From assembly GCA_030247885.1 (NCBI GenBank), contig JAPDRO010000003.1, positions 1 to 64,000 of the forward strand: a DNA stretch of 64,000 bases. Direction: 5' to 3'. This document shows positions 40,488 through 51,189 of the stretch, piece after piece. The translations under genes and the position numbers were made by a program. The stretch is from Taxawa tesnikishii (nom. ined.). Its lineage: Eukaryota > Ascomycota > Dothideomycetes > Dothideales. A model generated the notes under the pieces. The model ran no database searches, had not been told where the DNA came from, and saw nothing but the letters and a program-made list of their open reading frames with translations. Position 1 is the first letter of the stretch. Each line of letters begins with the position of its first letter.

Positions 40488-40714
40488 TGTGGTGGGGTAG
40501 CCGCTGGATAGTCATGGGTTGTTAGTCACGTGGAAGCTACCTTTGATTCCTACTTATTTAGTCCGCACACAAGATAGTCACTCATTCAATCAACAACTGT
40601 TCTTTCTATGTCTTGTTCTTGTCTTATGTCTTACTAACTGCTGTCTCCATTACTACTTGCGTAGCTGCCTTCTGCAGTCTTGACCTAACCTAACATAGGG
40701 TTCTCCCCACCACA
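40488..40714 (+). repeat. 3' LTR
   Basis: 227 bp, TGTGGTGGGG...CCCACCACA, 98.7% identical to the 5' LTR. Followed by the CTAG target duplication. Confidence 0.95.
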
Positions 40715-40923
40715 CTAGTACGTTTAATATTCTAAGTATAACGCTTTAAAACTATATAGCTAGATATACTTCGCGCGCTATAGCGTATAAAATAGAGTAA
40801 ATCCTATTAGTTATAAAAGAAAAGATATTAGTCTAATAAATTATACGTCTTATATATATTAACTTTTTTACTTTACTTACGTTAATTATATAAATAACTA
40901 AGGAAATTTAATATAAACGTATA

Positions 40924-42770
40924 ACGTGTTTCACAAGTGAGTCGGCCACCCAAGTGAGTCGGCCACCTCACGAAACTAGAACGCTTGCGCAGCAACATTG
41001 CGCAACACTACAACACTTTACAGCAGTCTATAGAACAGTATATAATTATTCAGAAACGTCGCTATCTTCTGCATCCTCTATTTCTACTTTACAGGTGCGG
41101 GAGTTATGCCCAGTCTCGCCGCAACGGCCGCAACGCCGCTCTACGCGCACCCTCTTCGCAGCCTTCTCGCCGTCATTACCACTGCTACCCTCCTTGGCAG
41201 CGACCAGATCAGCTACCTCACCTACTGTTAGAGTCTCCTCTGCCCGTACGTATTGCCTTTTGCGGCTCTTGCGCTTTGTGGCCGCCTCAATTGCGTCTCG
41301 CAGACGCGCTGTTTCTTCGCGCATTAACACCATCTCATGCGCTATCTGCTGAGCGCCCTTGGTCAGCTGCCTAACCTGCTCATCCAAAGAGCTTGCTGGA
41401 GACCCCTGATGTTTTTGCATGCGATTTCGAATTAGCGTTGACTGCGCCTCTATTTCGCTGGCGTTGCGCGGTGTTTTCGCCTCCCATTCGACTGTACCTG
41501 GTGCAGGCGGCGTTGGCGTACGCAGCCTTACATCCAGCTTCGATAACACAGCCTCTGGGTTGTATGGGACTAGCCCAGCGCCTCGAAACCCTGCGCAGAC
41601 ATTCTCCTGTGTGAACGCCTTCTTAAAAGCTGCTTTAAAGGCAGTTAGGAAGGTTTCTTTCGTGATATAGTAAACGCGACTGCGTGCCAAGGCTGAGATC
41701 TCGTCGCCATACAGGCGCTTTAGCAGCGAGTAGCAGACGACGTCAAGTGGCTGCAGTAGGTGCGAGGAGTGTGGAGGCATACAGAGAGCTATAATGTTGT
41801 TCTCCTTACAGTAATCCTGGAATTCGACCGAGCAGTGGCTCTCGTGGCCGTCAATAATAAGCAGCCTATATGCCCCAACAGTATAAGCCTTCGTATGCGC
41901 ATCGAAGTGCTTAAGCCACGCGAGCGCGAGCTTGTTGTTAGTCCAGCCAGTAGAGGAGACCTCAACAATCCAGTCACGAGGTAGATCGTTGAACCAGGTT
42001 GAGATAAGGACCTTGCCTGCGAAGATGATGAAGGGTGGGATAACGCGCCCCGTAGCCCCGACGCCTTGTACCAAGGTAACCCACTCGCGATCGCCAGGCT
42101 GTAGTTTCTTCTGTTTACCAGGTTTCTCTGAGCCTGTAACAACTAGCTGAGACGATATCTTGCCCATTAGAAAGCCAGATTCATCAAAGTTGTAGGTGTC
42201 CTCATCTGAGATACCATACTTCGCCTTCATTGACTGAACAAGCGCGAACCAGGGCTGGATAACCGCCGGATCCTCGCAGGCAGCTCGCTGGCGATCGTAC
42301 GGACGGCTCCATCGCGTTCGTAGCTCAGGCGTACGCTTAATGAAGTTGTCAACCCAGTTCTTGCCAACAGGCTTCCCATCACGCTCTCCTAGCAGTTTAT
42401 CCGCCATATCTCGTATGTTTCCCTTCGAGGGCGGTACGCCACGTAGACTCTCGTCTAGCACACGCTGTACTATCACCTCCTCTTCTAGTTTTGTAAGGCG
42501 CTTTGATTTCGGCTCGTAGTCGCGTCGAGAGCGCCGTCCAGCGCGTCGGTCTTGCAGCGTTGATCGGGGCACAGTATATACTGCTGCAGCGCGTCTCTCG
42601 CTTTGAATTTGCTTGGATGTAATATCAGAGATAGCAAGGTATATATCTCCTTCAGTGTAGGTGTATTGCACGTTGCGTTGTTGAGGCATTGCGCAATGTT
42701 GCTGCGCAGGTGTTCTAGTTTCGCGAGGTGGCCGACTCACTTGGGTGGCCGACTTACTTGTGAAACACGT
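40924..42770 (-). mobile_element. Intact pogo-like DNA transposon P
   Basis: An 1847-bp element flanked by TA (40922-40923 and 42771-42772). The inverted repeats are about 80 bp with four mismatches, starting ACGTGTTTCACAAGT. Near each end the 16-bp motif AAGTGAGTCGGCCACC occurs twice in tandem, with one change at the right end. The element encodes one uninterrupted transposase, has ordinary base composition, and lies in RIP-wrecked copy C. It must therefore have arrived after the last RIP of that locus. It belongs to the Tc1-mariner superfamily, Fot1/pogo branch, similar in plan to Molly/Pixie of Parastagonospora. Confidence 0.95.
41046..42689 (-). CDS. pogo/Fot1-class DDE transposase
   Basis: 547 residues from the ATG at 42689; an in-frame GTG upstream lies within the terminal repeat and is unlikely to be used. 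N-terminal HTH (SDITSKQIQSERRAAAVY, then STLQDR) and a CENP-B-type HTH (PPSKGNIRDMADKLL, NWVDNFIKRTPELRTRW) would bind the inverted repeats. The catalytic triad is visible: YNFDESGF, LLIIDGHESH and HLLQPLDV, with 35 residues between the second and third aspartate (DD35D). The C-terminus has a coiled-coil stretch and a CCHC knuckle, CGRCGETGHNSRTC, then an acidic end. No frame breaks, so it may be active. It catalyses cut-and-paste transposition at TA sites. Confidence 0.95.
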   Translation of the reverse strand: MPQQRNVQYTYTEGDIYLAISDITSKQIQSERRAAAVYTVPRSTLQDRRAGRRSRRDYEPKSKRLTKLEEEVIVQRVLDESLRGVPPSKGNIRDMADKLLGERDGKPVGKNWVDNFIKRTPELRTRWSRPYDRQRAACEDPAVIQPWFALVQSMKAKYGISDEDTYNFDESGFLMGKISSQLVVTGSEKPGKQKKLQPGDREWVTLVQGVGATGRVIPPFIIFAGKVLISTWFNDLPRDWIVEVSSTGWTNNKLALAWLKHFDAHTKAYTVGAYRLLIIDGHESHCSVEFQDYCKENNIIALCMPPHSSHLLQPLDVVCYSLLKRLYGDEISALARSRVYYITKETFLTAFKAAFKKAFTQENVCAGFRGAGLVPYNPEAVLSKLDVRLRTPTPPAPGTVEWEAKTPRNASEIEAQSTLIRNRMQKHQGSPASSLDEQVRQLTKGAQQIAHEMVLMREETARLRDAIEAATKRKSRKRQYVRAEETLTVGEVADLVAAKEGSSGNDGEKAAKRVRVERRCGRCGETGHNSRTCKVEIEDAEDSDVSE

Positions 42771-45095
42771 TATAACTATTAAAGACTTTATAACTATTAC
42801 TTTAACTAATTAATAAGAAGTAACTTAATTACTTTAAAACTTACTATTCGGAGATTATAAGTATTTAAATACGTTAAATAAATAGCGTACGCTTTAATAT
42901 AATAAGTTATAAAGTTATAAAGAAGTAGTTTAATATAGTAACGAAGCTATTTATATAATATAACTATCCTCTCAAGCGCGTCTATAATATAAATAAGTTC
43001 GACTTTATTATTAAAGTAAGTTAGTTATTAAGAGCTCTAGTAAATATATATAAAGCGTTAAGTTAAAAGTAAATCGAAAGCTAAGGAAAGTAGATAATAA
43101 TAATGAAGTATATAAGCGCTATTAAAGAAGCTATATTTCCCTTAATTATCTTTAAGGCTAAATATACTAATATAGCGTAAATACTTATATATACGCCTTT
43201 AAACTAAAGGTTCTTAACTAGTAGTAATAGCTAGATATTTAATAGTTATAGTTTATAGTAACTAACTACTATTTTTAAGCCTTTAATATAACCTAATAAC
43301 TCTATAATATAAAGAATACTAATTATAGATAACTATAATAACTATATAACTATAAAAGTAATAGCCTTTTATATAGAAAATATAATCGACTTACTTATCT
43401 TATTACCTTACTATTTATATATATTCTAGCTACTTAATATTAGAGTATTTATACTACTAAAGCGCGCGCTAACTTTAGAAACTAATACTACTTTATAAGT
43501 CGACTTTAGCTATATATTACGCGTAAAATAAATAGAAATATATATCTAAGTAAGAGATAAGGTACTTACTAGATATAATATCCTTACTAAATAGAAAAGC
43601 GTTAGCCTTTAACTTCTAAGCTTTATAATAGTACTTAATAAGCTACTTATAAAGTTAACTTTAGTAAATATATAACCTTATATACCTTTATAATAACTTA
43701 ATTTTAACCTTTCGCTACTTAATAGCTTTCTACTAAATAAGACTAAACTACGTAAAGTAAACGTAATACTTAACTTAGTAATTAAAGTTACGTAGGACTT
43801 ACCTTTTTAATAAAGTAATATATAAAGTAAATAACTCGCGCTTTTAAGTCGACGTATAGTAAGCTTATTACTTTACGTAAGTAAGTAAAAGAATAAGAAA
43901 AGCTTCTTAATATACGAAAGGCTTAAAAGAAGGGAAAGTAAGTTATATTAAAGGGAAAGTTTATATTTAATATAAAGAAAGTACTTAAAATAGCTAAGAT
44001 AATAGAAGTAAATTTAGTAACGAAAAAGCCGTGTAAATAGCTACGTAAGTATCTAATTAAAGAAGTAGTTAAGGAAGAAAAAAACGAAGAACTAGAAAAT
44101 ATTTATAGTAACTTAAATTCTAATTATATCGTTATTATAGTTTATAATTAGTAGTAAAAGCTAGGAAGTTTATAGTTAAGTAATTTATTACTTTACTTAA
44201 TTTATTACCTTATAGTTTACGTTAATTAAGTATATAAATACTATTAAGGAAGTTATACTTCCCTTAATTATCTTTAAGGCTAAACATATTAATACTACCT
44301 AAGTACTTATATATATACCTTTAAACTAAAGGTTCTTAACTAGTAGTAATAGTTAAACGTTTAATAGTTATAATTTATAGTAACTAACTATTATTTTCGA
44401 GCCCTTAATATAGCTTAATAATTCTATAATATAAAGAATACTAATTATAAATAACTATAGTAACTATATAATAGTAAAAGTAATAGCTTTTATATATAAA
44501 ATATAATCGACTTACTTATCTTATTACCTTACTATTTATATATACTTTAACTACTTAATATTAAAGTATTTATATTACTAAAGTACGCGCTAACTCTAGA
44601 AATTAAAACTACTTTATAACTCGACTCTAGTTATATATTACATATAAAGTAAATAGAAATATATATTCGCGCGAAAAATAAGGCTATTATAAAGAAGAAT
44701 ATCTTAAGTAAATAGAAAGCTACTAGTTTAGCATTATTAAGCTTTATAATAGTACTTAATAAGCTACCTATAAAATCGACTATAGTAAATTTATAACTTT
44801 ATATACCTTTATAATAACTTAATTTAAACCTTTCGCTACTTAATAGCTTTCCTTTAAATAGTACTAAGTTACGTAAAGTAAACGCGCTATTTAATTTTAT
44901 AATTAAGGTAATTTAAGAGGCTCTATTTCTAGTAAAGTAATATATAAAGTAAATAACTTACGCTTTTAAAGTAATATATAGTAAGAACATTACTTTATAT
45001 AAGTAATTATAAGAATAAAAGAAGCTTCTTAATACGTAAAAAGTTTAGAAAAAGGTAAGTAAGTTATATTAAAGAGTAAGTTTATATTTAATATA

Positions 45096-46923
45096 ATGTG
45101 TTTTATTACTAAGTAGTTACCCCTTACTAATATCGCGACTATTATAGACTATTACCTTTATACTATAATACTATATAAAGATATACTTTAGCTTATAATA
45201 TTATTTAGAAATATTACTATTATTTATATCTACTATTTCTATAGTATAAGTACGCGTATTATAGCTAGTCTTACTATAATATTTATAATACTTTTACGCG
45301 CGTACTTTCTTTATAAGCTATTTAATACTCTCCTTACTACTACTATCCTTTTTAGCTATTAAATCTTATATATTACTTACTATTAGGCTTTCCTCTATTT
45401 AAATATACTTTCTTTTATAATTATATTACTTTATTAACGCCTTAATTAACTTTTAAAGACTTACGATTTCCCTTATTTATAACTCTAATTTATAACTTAT
45501 AATAGCTATACCTTTAGTAAGCGAATTTATAACTTATAAGAAAGGTAAAATAAGCGATTCTTTATACTATTATATCTACTTATAAACTAGCGTTATTTAC
45601 GCCTTTATTTCCTTTAAGTTAATTAGTATTTTAGACTCTTATAAAGTAACTTTTAATAGTATAAGTATCGGCATATAAAGTACTATATTAAGCTTTAATA
45701 ATACTTACTTTAAGTTATAAGAAACTAAACTAGTACCTTTAAAGTTTACTAGGATATTTTCCTTTATAATCGCCTTATTAAAAGTAGTATAAAAGGCTAG
45801 TAAGAAGGCCTCTTTCTTAACTTACGTAGTAAAATACTATAACTAGTTATTAATCTTCGTATTATATACTTACTTTAAGGGGCAAAATAGCCTACGTTAA
45901 GTAGCTATAATAAGTATAATAAATATAAGGATATATAGAGAATAATAATCTTTTATTCTTTATAGTAGTTATAAAAGTTATAACTATTATAACTCTCGTA
46001 ACTATCTATAATTAGTAGGTAGTATATACTTACTTAACGCGCCTTTATATACGCGTTAAAGTACTTTAATTACTTTAGAGTAAACTTATTTATCGTCTAG
46101 CTATTAGTACTAGTCTTAATTACTTAATTGCGAGGTAAGCTAATATACTAGCTTAATATAAGGACTTTACTATTAAAGATAATAAAGGGTAAGATAGCTT
46201 ACTTAGTAGCGTAAATACCTTAAATAATTATAACTTACTTTTAGTTACTTAACTATACCTTTTAAAATTACTTTATTTCTTAGAGCCTATAGAGACTATT
46301 TAAGCGTTAATTATACTTATTATAAACTTAGACTTATTAAAGTTATATATATCTTTATTTAAGATATTATACTTTTCCTTTGTTTTTTAACTAGCTTAAA
46401 CTAAGGCGTTATAATACGTACGTTTTCGTTTATTACTTACTAATAATCGTATAGACGACTACGTTAAAGCTTAACTTCCTTAGTATACGTCTTAAACCTA
46501 TTTACTTAGTACTTACTAATAAGTCCTTTACTATATATAGTAAGTAAATTATTAGCTATTTTTTCTACTATAGTTCTTATAGCGCTTATTCTTTATAAAT
46601 TTAACTCGAGTATATATACTACTATTACTTCTTCTTTTATCTTCTTTAGCTTCTTTAAGTTAGGCTTATAGTCGTATTATACGAGCTTTTTATCGCGTTA
46701 TTATCTTAGTATTATTTAGGAGACGTCGTATACCTTAAATATATATTTTATACTATTAGGAGGAGTTACTTAAGTAGCCTTAATAGTAAGGTATAATATA
46801 CCTTTATTATAAGTAAACTATACGTTATATTATAGTAGTATTATTATAATAGTCTATAATAGTTATAATATTAGTAAGAAGTAGCTACTTAGTAGAAAGT
46901 AATTACTTAGTAATAAAATACAT
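45096..46923 (-). mobile_element. RIPped copy E of the pogo-like P family
   Basis: An 1828-bp element inside copy A. Ends ATGTGTTTTATTACTAAGTA and its inverse ...TAGTAATAAAATACAT are RIPped versions of P's ends; TA lies on both sides (45094-45095 and 46924-46925). The interior aligns with P in the same orientation: E's TATTTAGAAATATTACTATT corresponds to P's TATTCAGAAACGTCGCTATC at the transposase C-terminus. CA/TG is almost absent and no frame is open. Confidence 0.85.
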
Positions 46924-47171
46924 TATAAGAAGTACTTAAGATAATTAAAGTAATTAAAGTAAAGTTATTTACTAAAAACTATATAAATAACTACGTAAGT
47001 ATATAATTAAAGAAGTACTAAAGGATAAGAAATATAAGGTACTTAAAAATATATATAGTAACTTAGATTCTAACTATATTATTATTATAGTACGTAAGTA
47101 GCTATTAAATATAAAAACTAGCGTTTTTTTATTTTACTTCTTTACTTATTTCGCTTTTTTATAGTTTATAT

Positions 47172-47415
47172 TATAAATAACTTAATTAATTCTTTAAGAA
47201 TTATCTTTTATAATATAATCTTTATAATATCTTATAAAGATAATACTTATACTTTAAATTTATAAAAAGTATAATATATTCTTAATTTTAAGTATATTAT
47301 ATACTTAATATAATAAGTTTAAATACTCGATATTTTTAGAATATAATAAAACTTAATAATAAAATAACGCTTTAAATACGTATAATAGTTATAATAGTAA
47401 TATTTATTAACTATA
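47172..47415. other. AT-rich spacer between copies A and G
   Basis: About 240 bp of very AT-rich sequence (TTTATAATATAATC type) lacking CA/TG. It does not match the A family or the P family. Its origin is unknown. Confidence 0.5.
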
Positions 47416-49260
47416 ATATAAACTACGAGGAAGTTAACTAGATAAGAAAGTCGACTACTAAACTACTACCTCTTTCGCATTAATTACTATTTATATATTA
47501 TAATAAGAATATAGTCCGAATTCGAGTTACTATATATATTTTTAAGTATTTTATCTTACTTCTCCTTAACTACCTCTTTAATTAAACGCTTACGTAGCCG
47601 CTTACGCGGCTTTTTCTTCGCTATATTTACTTTTACTTTCCTTACTATTTCGAGTACTTTTTATATATTAAATATAAACTTCCCTTTTAATATAACTTAC
47701 TTACTTTTTTCCTAGACTTTTAGGAATTAAGAAGCTTTTACTATTCTTTAACTTACTTTTATAAAGTTATATCTTTATTATATATTACTTTAAAAGCGCG
47801 AGTTATTTATTTTATATTATACTTAACTAGAAAAGGAAGATCTTATATAGTTTAAATTACTAAGTTAAGTACTATATTTACTTTATAAAGTTTAGTATTA
47901 TTTAGAGGAAAGCTATATAGTAGCGAAAGGTCTAGATTAGCTTATTATAAAAGTATATAAGGTTATAAGTTTACTATAATTAACTTTATAAGTAACTTAT
48001 TAAGTACTATTATAAGACTTAGTAATATAAGGTTTATATTATATTATTTACTAATAATATTATAAGTATTAAGAACTTTAACCTTTACGTAAATATATAT
48101 CTCTATTTACTCTACGCGTAATATATAGTTAAAGTCGACTTATAAAGTAGTATTAGTCTCTAAAGTTAGCGCGTACTTTAGTAATATAAATACTCTAATA
48201 TTAAGCGACTAAAATATATATAAATAGTAAGGTAATAAGATAAGTAAGTTAATTATATTTTCTATATAAAAGGCTATTACTTTCGCTATTATATAGCTAC
48301 TATAACTATCTATAATTAATATTCTTTATATTATAAAGTTATTAGGCTATATTAAGAGCTTAAAAACTATAGTTAACTATTAAAAACTATAACTATTAAA
48401 TATTTAACTACTACTATTAGTTAAGAACTTTTAGTCTAAAGGCGTATATAAAGGTACCTAGGTAGTATTAGTATATTTAGCCTTAAAGATAATTAAGGGT
48501 AATATAGCTTCTTTAATAGTACTTATATACTTAATTACTATTATTTACTAATAGCTTATAACTACTTTCTAGCTAAATACCTTACGTATATTAACTAATA
48601 CTCTTAATATTTAGCTTACTTTAATAATAAAGTTAAACTTATTTATATTATAGACGCGCTCTAGAGAGTAGTTATATTTTATAAAAAGTTCTATTATTAC
48701 ATTAAATTACTTCTTTATAGTATTATAACTTATTATATTAAAGCGCGTACTCTTAATTTAACGAGTTTAAATACTTAAGATCTTAAAATAATAAGTCTTA
48801 AAGTAATCGAGTTACTTCTTATTAATTAGTTAAGGAAATAATTATAAAGTCTTCGATAATTATACGTATTTATATTAAACTTCTTTAGTTATTTATATAA
48901 TTAATATAAGTAAAGTAAAGAATCTAATACGTATAAGATATATAATTTATTATATTAATATCTTCTCTTTTATGTTTTAGAGGATTTACTTTATTTTATA
49001 CGCTATAGCGCGTAATTTATATCTTACTATTTAATTACGTAGAATATTATAAGGAATCTTAAATACGTTAACTACTTATTAAATTAAGGTATATTTCTTT
49101 TCTTTAAAAGTAGTTATAGCGTCCTAGATATTAGCTTTAAAATAAGCTAGCTTACTAGGTATAAAAGCGCTTATAGTTAATAATAGGAACATTTAAAGAT
49201 AAAAGGGTCGCGTTTAAGTAGTTAGCTTCCTTACTTAGTTAACTTCCCCGCGGTTTACGT
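47416..49260 (+). mobile_element. Copy G of the A-family DNA transposon (complete, RIPped)
   Basis: 1845 bp, flanked by TA (47414-47415 and 49261-49262). Left tip ATATAAACTACGAGGAAGTT. The right tip, TTCCCCGCGGTTTACGT, is unusually well preserved and identical in core to the MITE at 53.2 kb. Same orientation as B. Interior heavily RIPped. Confidence 0.85.
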
Positions 49261-50219
49261 TATCTAGAAAAACAATAGAAATAGGCGTTAACTAGGCTAA
49301 AAACGCGTTTTTTAGTAGGGTAAATAGCGGATTCTCTCACTCGAGACTCGGACCCTTTAAACGCGAAAATAAGGAAGAAACGCGAGGGAAAAATAAAGGT
49401 AATTAGTAGAAAATAGTAAGTAAGGTAAGTAGAGAATAGCTATATAATATAGGAGAGGCTACCTTCTTTATACCCTTAGGTTATAGTAAGGTAAGACTAA
49501 GAGAAGAAAGTATAAGTATATATATAGTAAATAGTATAAGAGTCTATCCCTTCGATTTATTTATAATAAGTATATACTTTACTATTACCTAGTTATATTA
49601 CTTATTTCTTATATAATACTTTATCGTTACTTTTATATAAGTCCCTTAGTCTTAAAAGATATTTTCGCTAAGGTAAGTATATAGTTAGTAAATACTAGCT
49701 TAGCTTTATATCTTTTCTCCTCCTAGACAAATAAAACTTATAGTCCCCGTTATAGGCCTATTTAATTCTATATACTTACGTTTACTCTTTTATAAAGAAC
49801 TCTTATTATAAGAGTAATATAAGATGTCGATTATTAAGAATATTAATCTTTTAATCTCGAAGATATATAAAGTATCTAGTAATACTATTAGCTTTACTAT
49901 TAGGGCTTTAATACTTATTTATTATAGTCGGAAGATAGAAGTCTTAGTAGATTCCTTTATAACATTATTTTATAGTTTATATTATATAACTTCTAGAGTA
50001 AGTAACGCGTATATTACTTGCTTAATTACTTTATAACTTAGATAGCTTATAGATATACGTATATATAATAAATTATACGAGTTTTATACTTTAAAAGCGT
50101 ATATACTAGCCTTTTATATATATAACTACTTTAATCCTCTTATTTATAGAGTCTACGTATACTTCTATAACTTTACGTAAAATAGCCTTTTATACTTTAT
50201 ATAGTACTTACGTAACTTG
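49261..50219. other. RIPped, unassigned sequence
   Basis: About 960 bp with the same CA/TG depletion. A 70-residue open frame at 49824-50036 has no support. No terminal repeats recognised. The part nearest 50.2 kb may belong to the adjoining Tc1/mariner element. Confidence 0.5.
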
Positions 50220-51189
50220 ATTATGCAATTTATAAGCCTTTATACGAAGTACCTTCTAGGTTTTAATATCTAAAAAGAGCTTATATAACTTGTTTTTAAT
50301 GTAAGGCTAAAGGTATTTAATTAGGTTTAAATCCGAGCTATATAGTAGCTATTTAAGTAATTTTACGCTATAATCTTAAAGAAACTTAGTTATTTACTTT
50401 AATATATAAATTAGCGCGCCGTCTTATTAAAACAAAAACCTATCTAAAGAATCCAAACTGAAATTTAATAAAATAGTTTTAATATAGTTACGTAACGTAT
50501 AGTTCTTTTTAGCGCTTTATTATCTCGAAGTATAACGTATAATTGCGTTTTTTCGTCCTTTAAGATTACGGCCTAAACTATAACGCGTAAATCCTTGCTT
50601 TTATTATAGTTTTGAATTTTATCGTTATCGTATTTTTCGTGCGGATACCGAAAGACATATTTATGATATTTTCCGGAACCTAATTCAACCGAACACTCGT
50701 CCGAAAACACAACTGTATACCACTTTTTAATAGGCCAAAAACGGTGATTTAAAGCCCATTTTAAGCGTTTTTCGGCGATTTGTTTCGTCAATAATGGCCG
50801 GCGCGCGGCCTTCCATTTTGGAGGCCAAATTGTTGCAAAACGCGCCTAATAGTTTTTGTTAACGCCGAGATTTTGAGGTTTCGCTTCAAGTCCGAATATT
50901 TCGTAAACGGCGCCTTTTTGACGTGTCGAATTATAGCACGAGTTGTACGTTCTGATATTGATTTCGGCCTTCCATTTCGGGGTAAGTTATTAAAAGGGTT
51001 GTTGCGTGTTGTAGCATTTTCGATAGTTCGTCGAATTGTTGATTCTGCAAAATTCGTCTCTTGCGCAATTGTTGCATAATTTTCACTAGCTATAGCACGG
51101 CCGTATAGATATGCACGGTCCGTTGGTTTCAGTTCACCATCACGCATAACATTAGGCGACATCTTGCGTGAAACACGTTGTGGTGGCAT
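50220..51189 (-). mobile_element. Tc1/mariner-type element, half RIPped
   Basis: The minus strand encodes a Tc1/IS630-like transposase from the ATG at 51189. It starts MPPQRVSRKMSPN, with HTH segments YATIAQETNFAESTIRR and KYSDLKRNLKISALTKTIRR, then VVFSDECSVELGSG with the first catalytic aspartate. One frame shift lies near 50820, in an AAAA run, where the frame passes from LQQFGL to RRPLLTKQIAEKRLKW. Beyond about 50545 (leftwards) the sequence is RIPped, yet relics of the second catalytic box (WPPYSPDLNP-like) are readable near 50330-50370. No clear terminal repeats found. The element is dead. Confidence 0.8.

Larger units (their letters stand above)
29545..40714 (+). mobile_element. Ty3/gypsy-type LTR retrotransposon fossil with extra coding region
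   Basis: An 11.17-kb element bounded by 227-bp direct LTRs (TGTGGTGGGG...CACCACA) and a 4-bp CTAG target duplication (29541-29544 and 40715-40718), inserted in copy C. Parts in order on the plus strand: primer-binding site, gag-like region with a zinc-knuckle-like segment near 31.57 kb, aspartic protease (LIDSGSECN, near 32.73 kb), reverse transcriptase (FLDDIG), RNase H, integrase with HHCC and DDE parts, a GPF/Y-like tail, then an extra coding region at 37.65-40.32 kb, and a purine tract before the 3' LTR. The order RT-RH-IN places it in Ty3/gypsy (Metaviridae-like). It is broken: at least about twenty in-frame interruptions across its coding regions, in keeping with light RIP. The LTRs differ at 3 of 227 positions, so the insertion is fairly young and much younger than the RIPped DNA around it. 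Confidence 0.9.
29353..44222 (-). mobile_element. Copy C of the A-family DNA transposon, split by two younger elements
   Basis: Left tip ACGTAAATTACGAGG at 29353 and right tip TATAGTTTACGT at 44222, TA on both sides. Pieces 29353-29544, 40719-40921 and 42771-44222 add up to about 1847 bp, the family length. The first gap is the LTR element (CTAG target duplication) and the second is the intact pogo-like element P (TA duplication). Read in reverse complement, the sequence across the gaps follows copy B base for base apart from RIP changes. This is the firmest evidence for the nested model. Confidence 0.85.
26777..47171 (-). mobile_element. Copy A of a 1.85-kb RIPped DNA transposon, split by insertions
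   Basis: The outermost element of a nested stack. Its pieces are 26777-27500, 44225-45095 and 46924-47171, about 1.84 kb together, matching the length of copies B, C and G. Inverted ends read ATATAAACTATAAG... and ...TATAGTTTATAT, RIPped forms of the ACGTAAACCGCGGGG terminus still visible in copy G and the MITE. TA flanks both ends. Sequence continuity proves the joins: the motif AAGTATATAA...ACTTCCCTTAATTATC, interrupted at 27500, resumes at 44225. Length, TA duplication and terminal repeats suggest the Fot1/pogo (Tc1-mariner superfamily) class. No transposase frame survives, though a KPxGRPRK-like AT-hook relic can be discerned in the related copy C. Confidence 0.8.

Noticed and set aside
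40954-41374. Open frames at the left end of element P starting MSRPPHETRT
   Set aside because: They begin in the terminal inverted repeat, so they copy the start of the transposase upstream region and then run antisense to its 3' end.
49824-50036. 70-codon open frame in RIPped DNA
   Set aside because: Ile/Leu/Ser/Tyr-rich composition dictated by AT-rich DNA, no domain; expected by chance.
51168-51180. GTGAAACACGTTG, like the tip of element P, next to the Tc1/mariner start codon
   Set aside because: It lies inside the coding sequence of an unrelated transposase, with no second end nearby; coincidence of about 11 bases.
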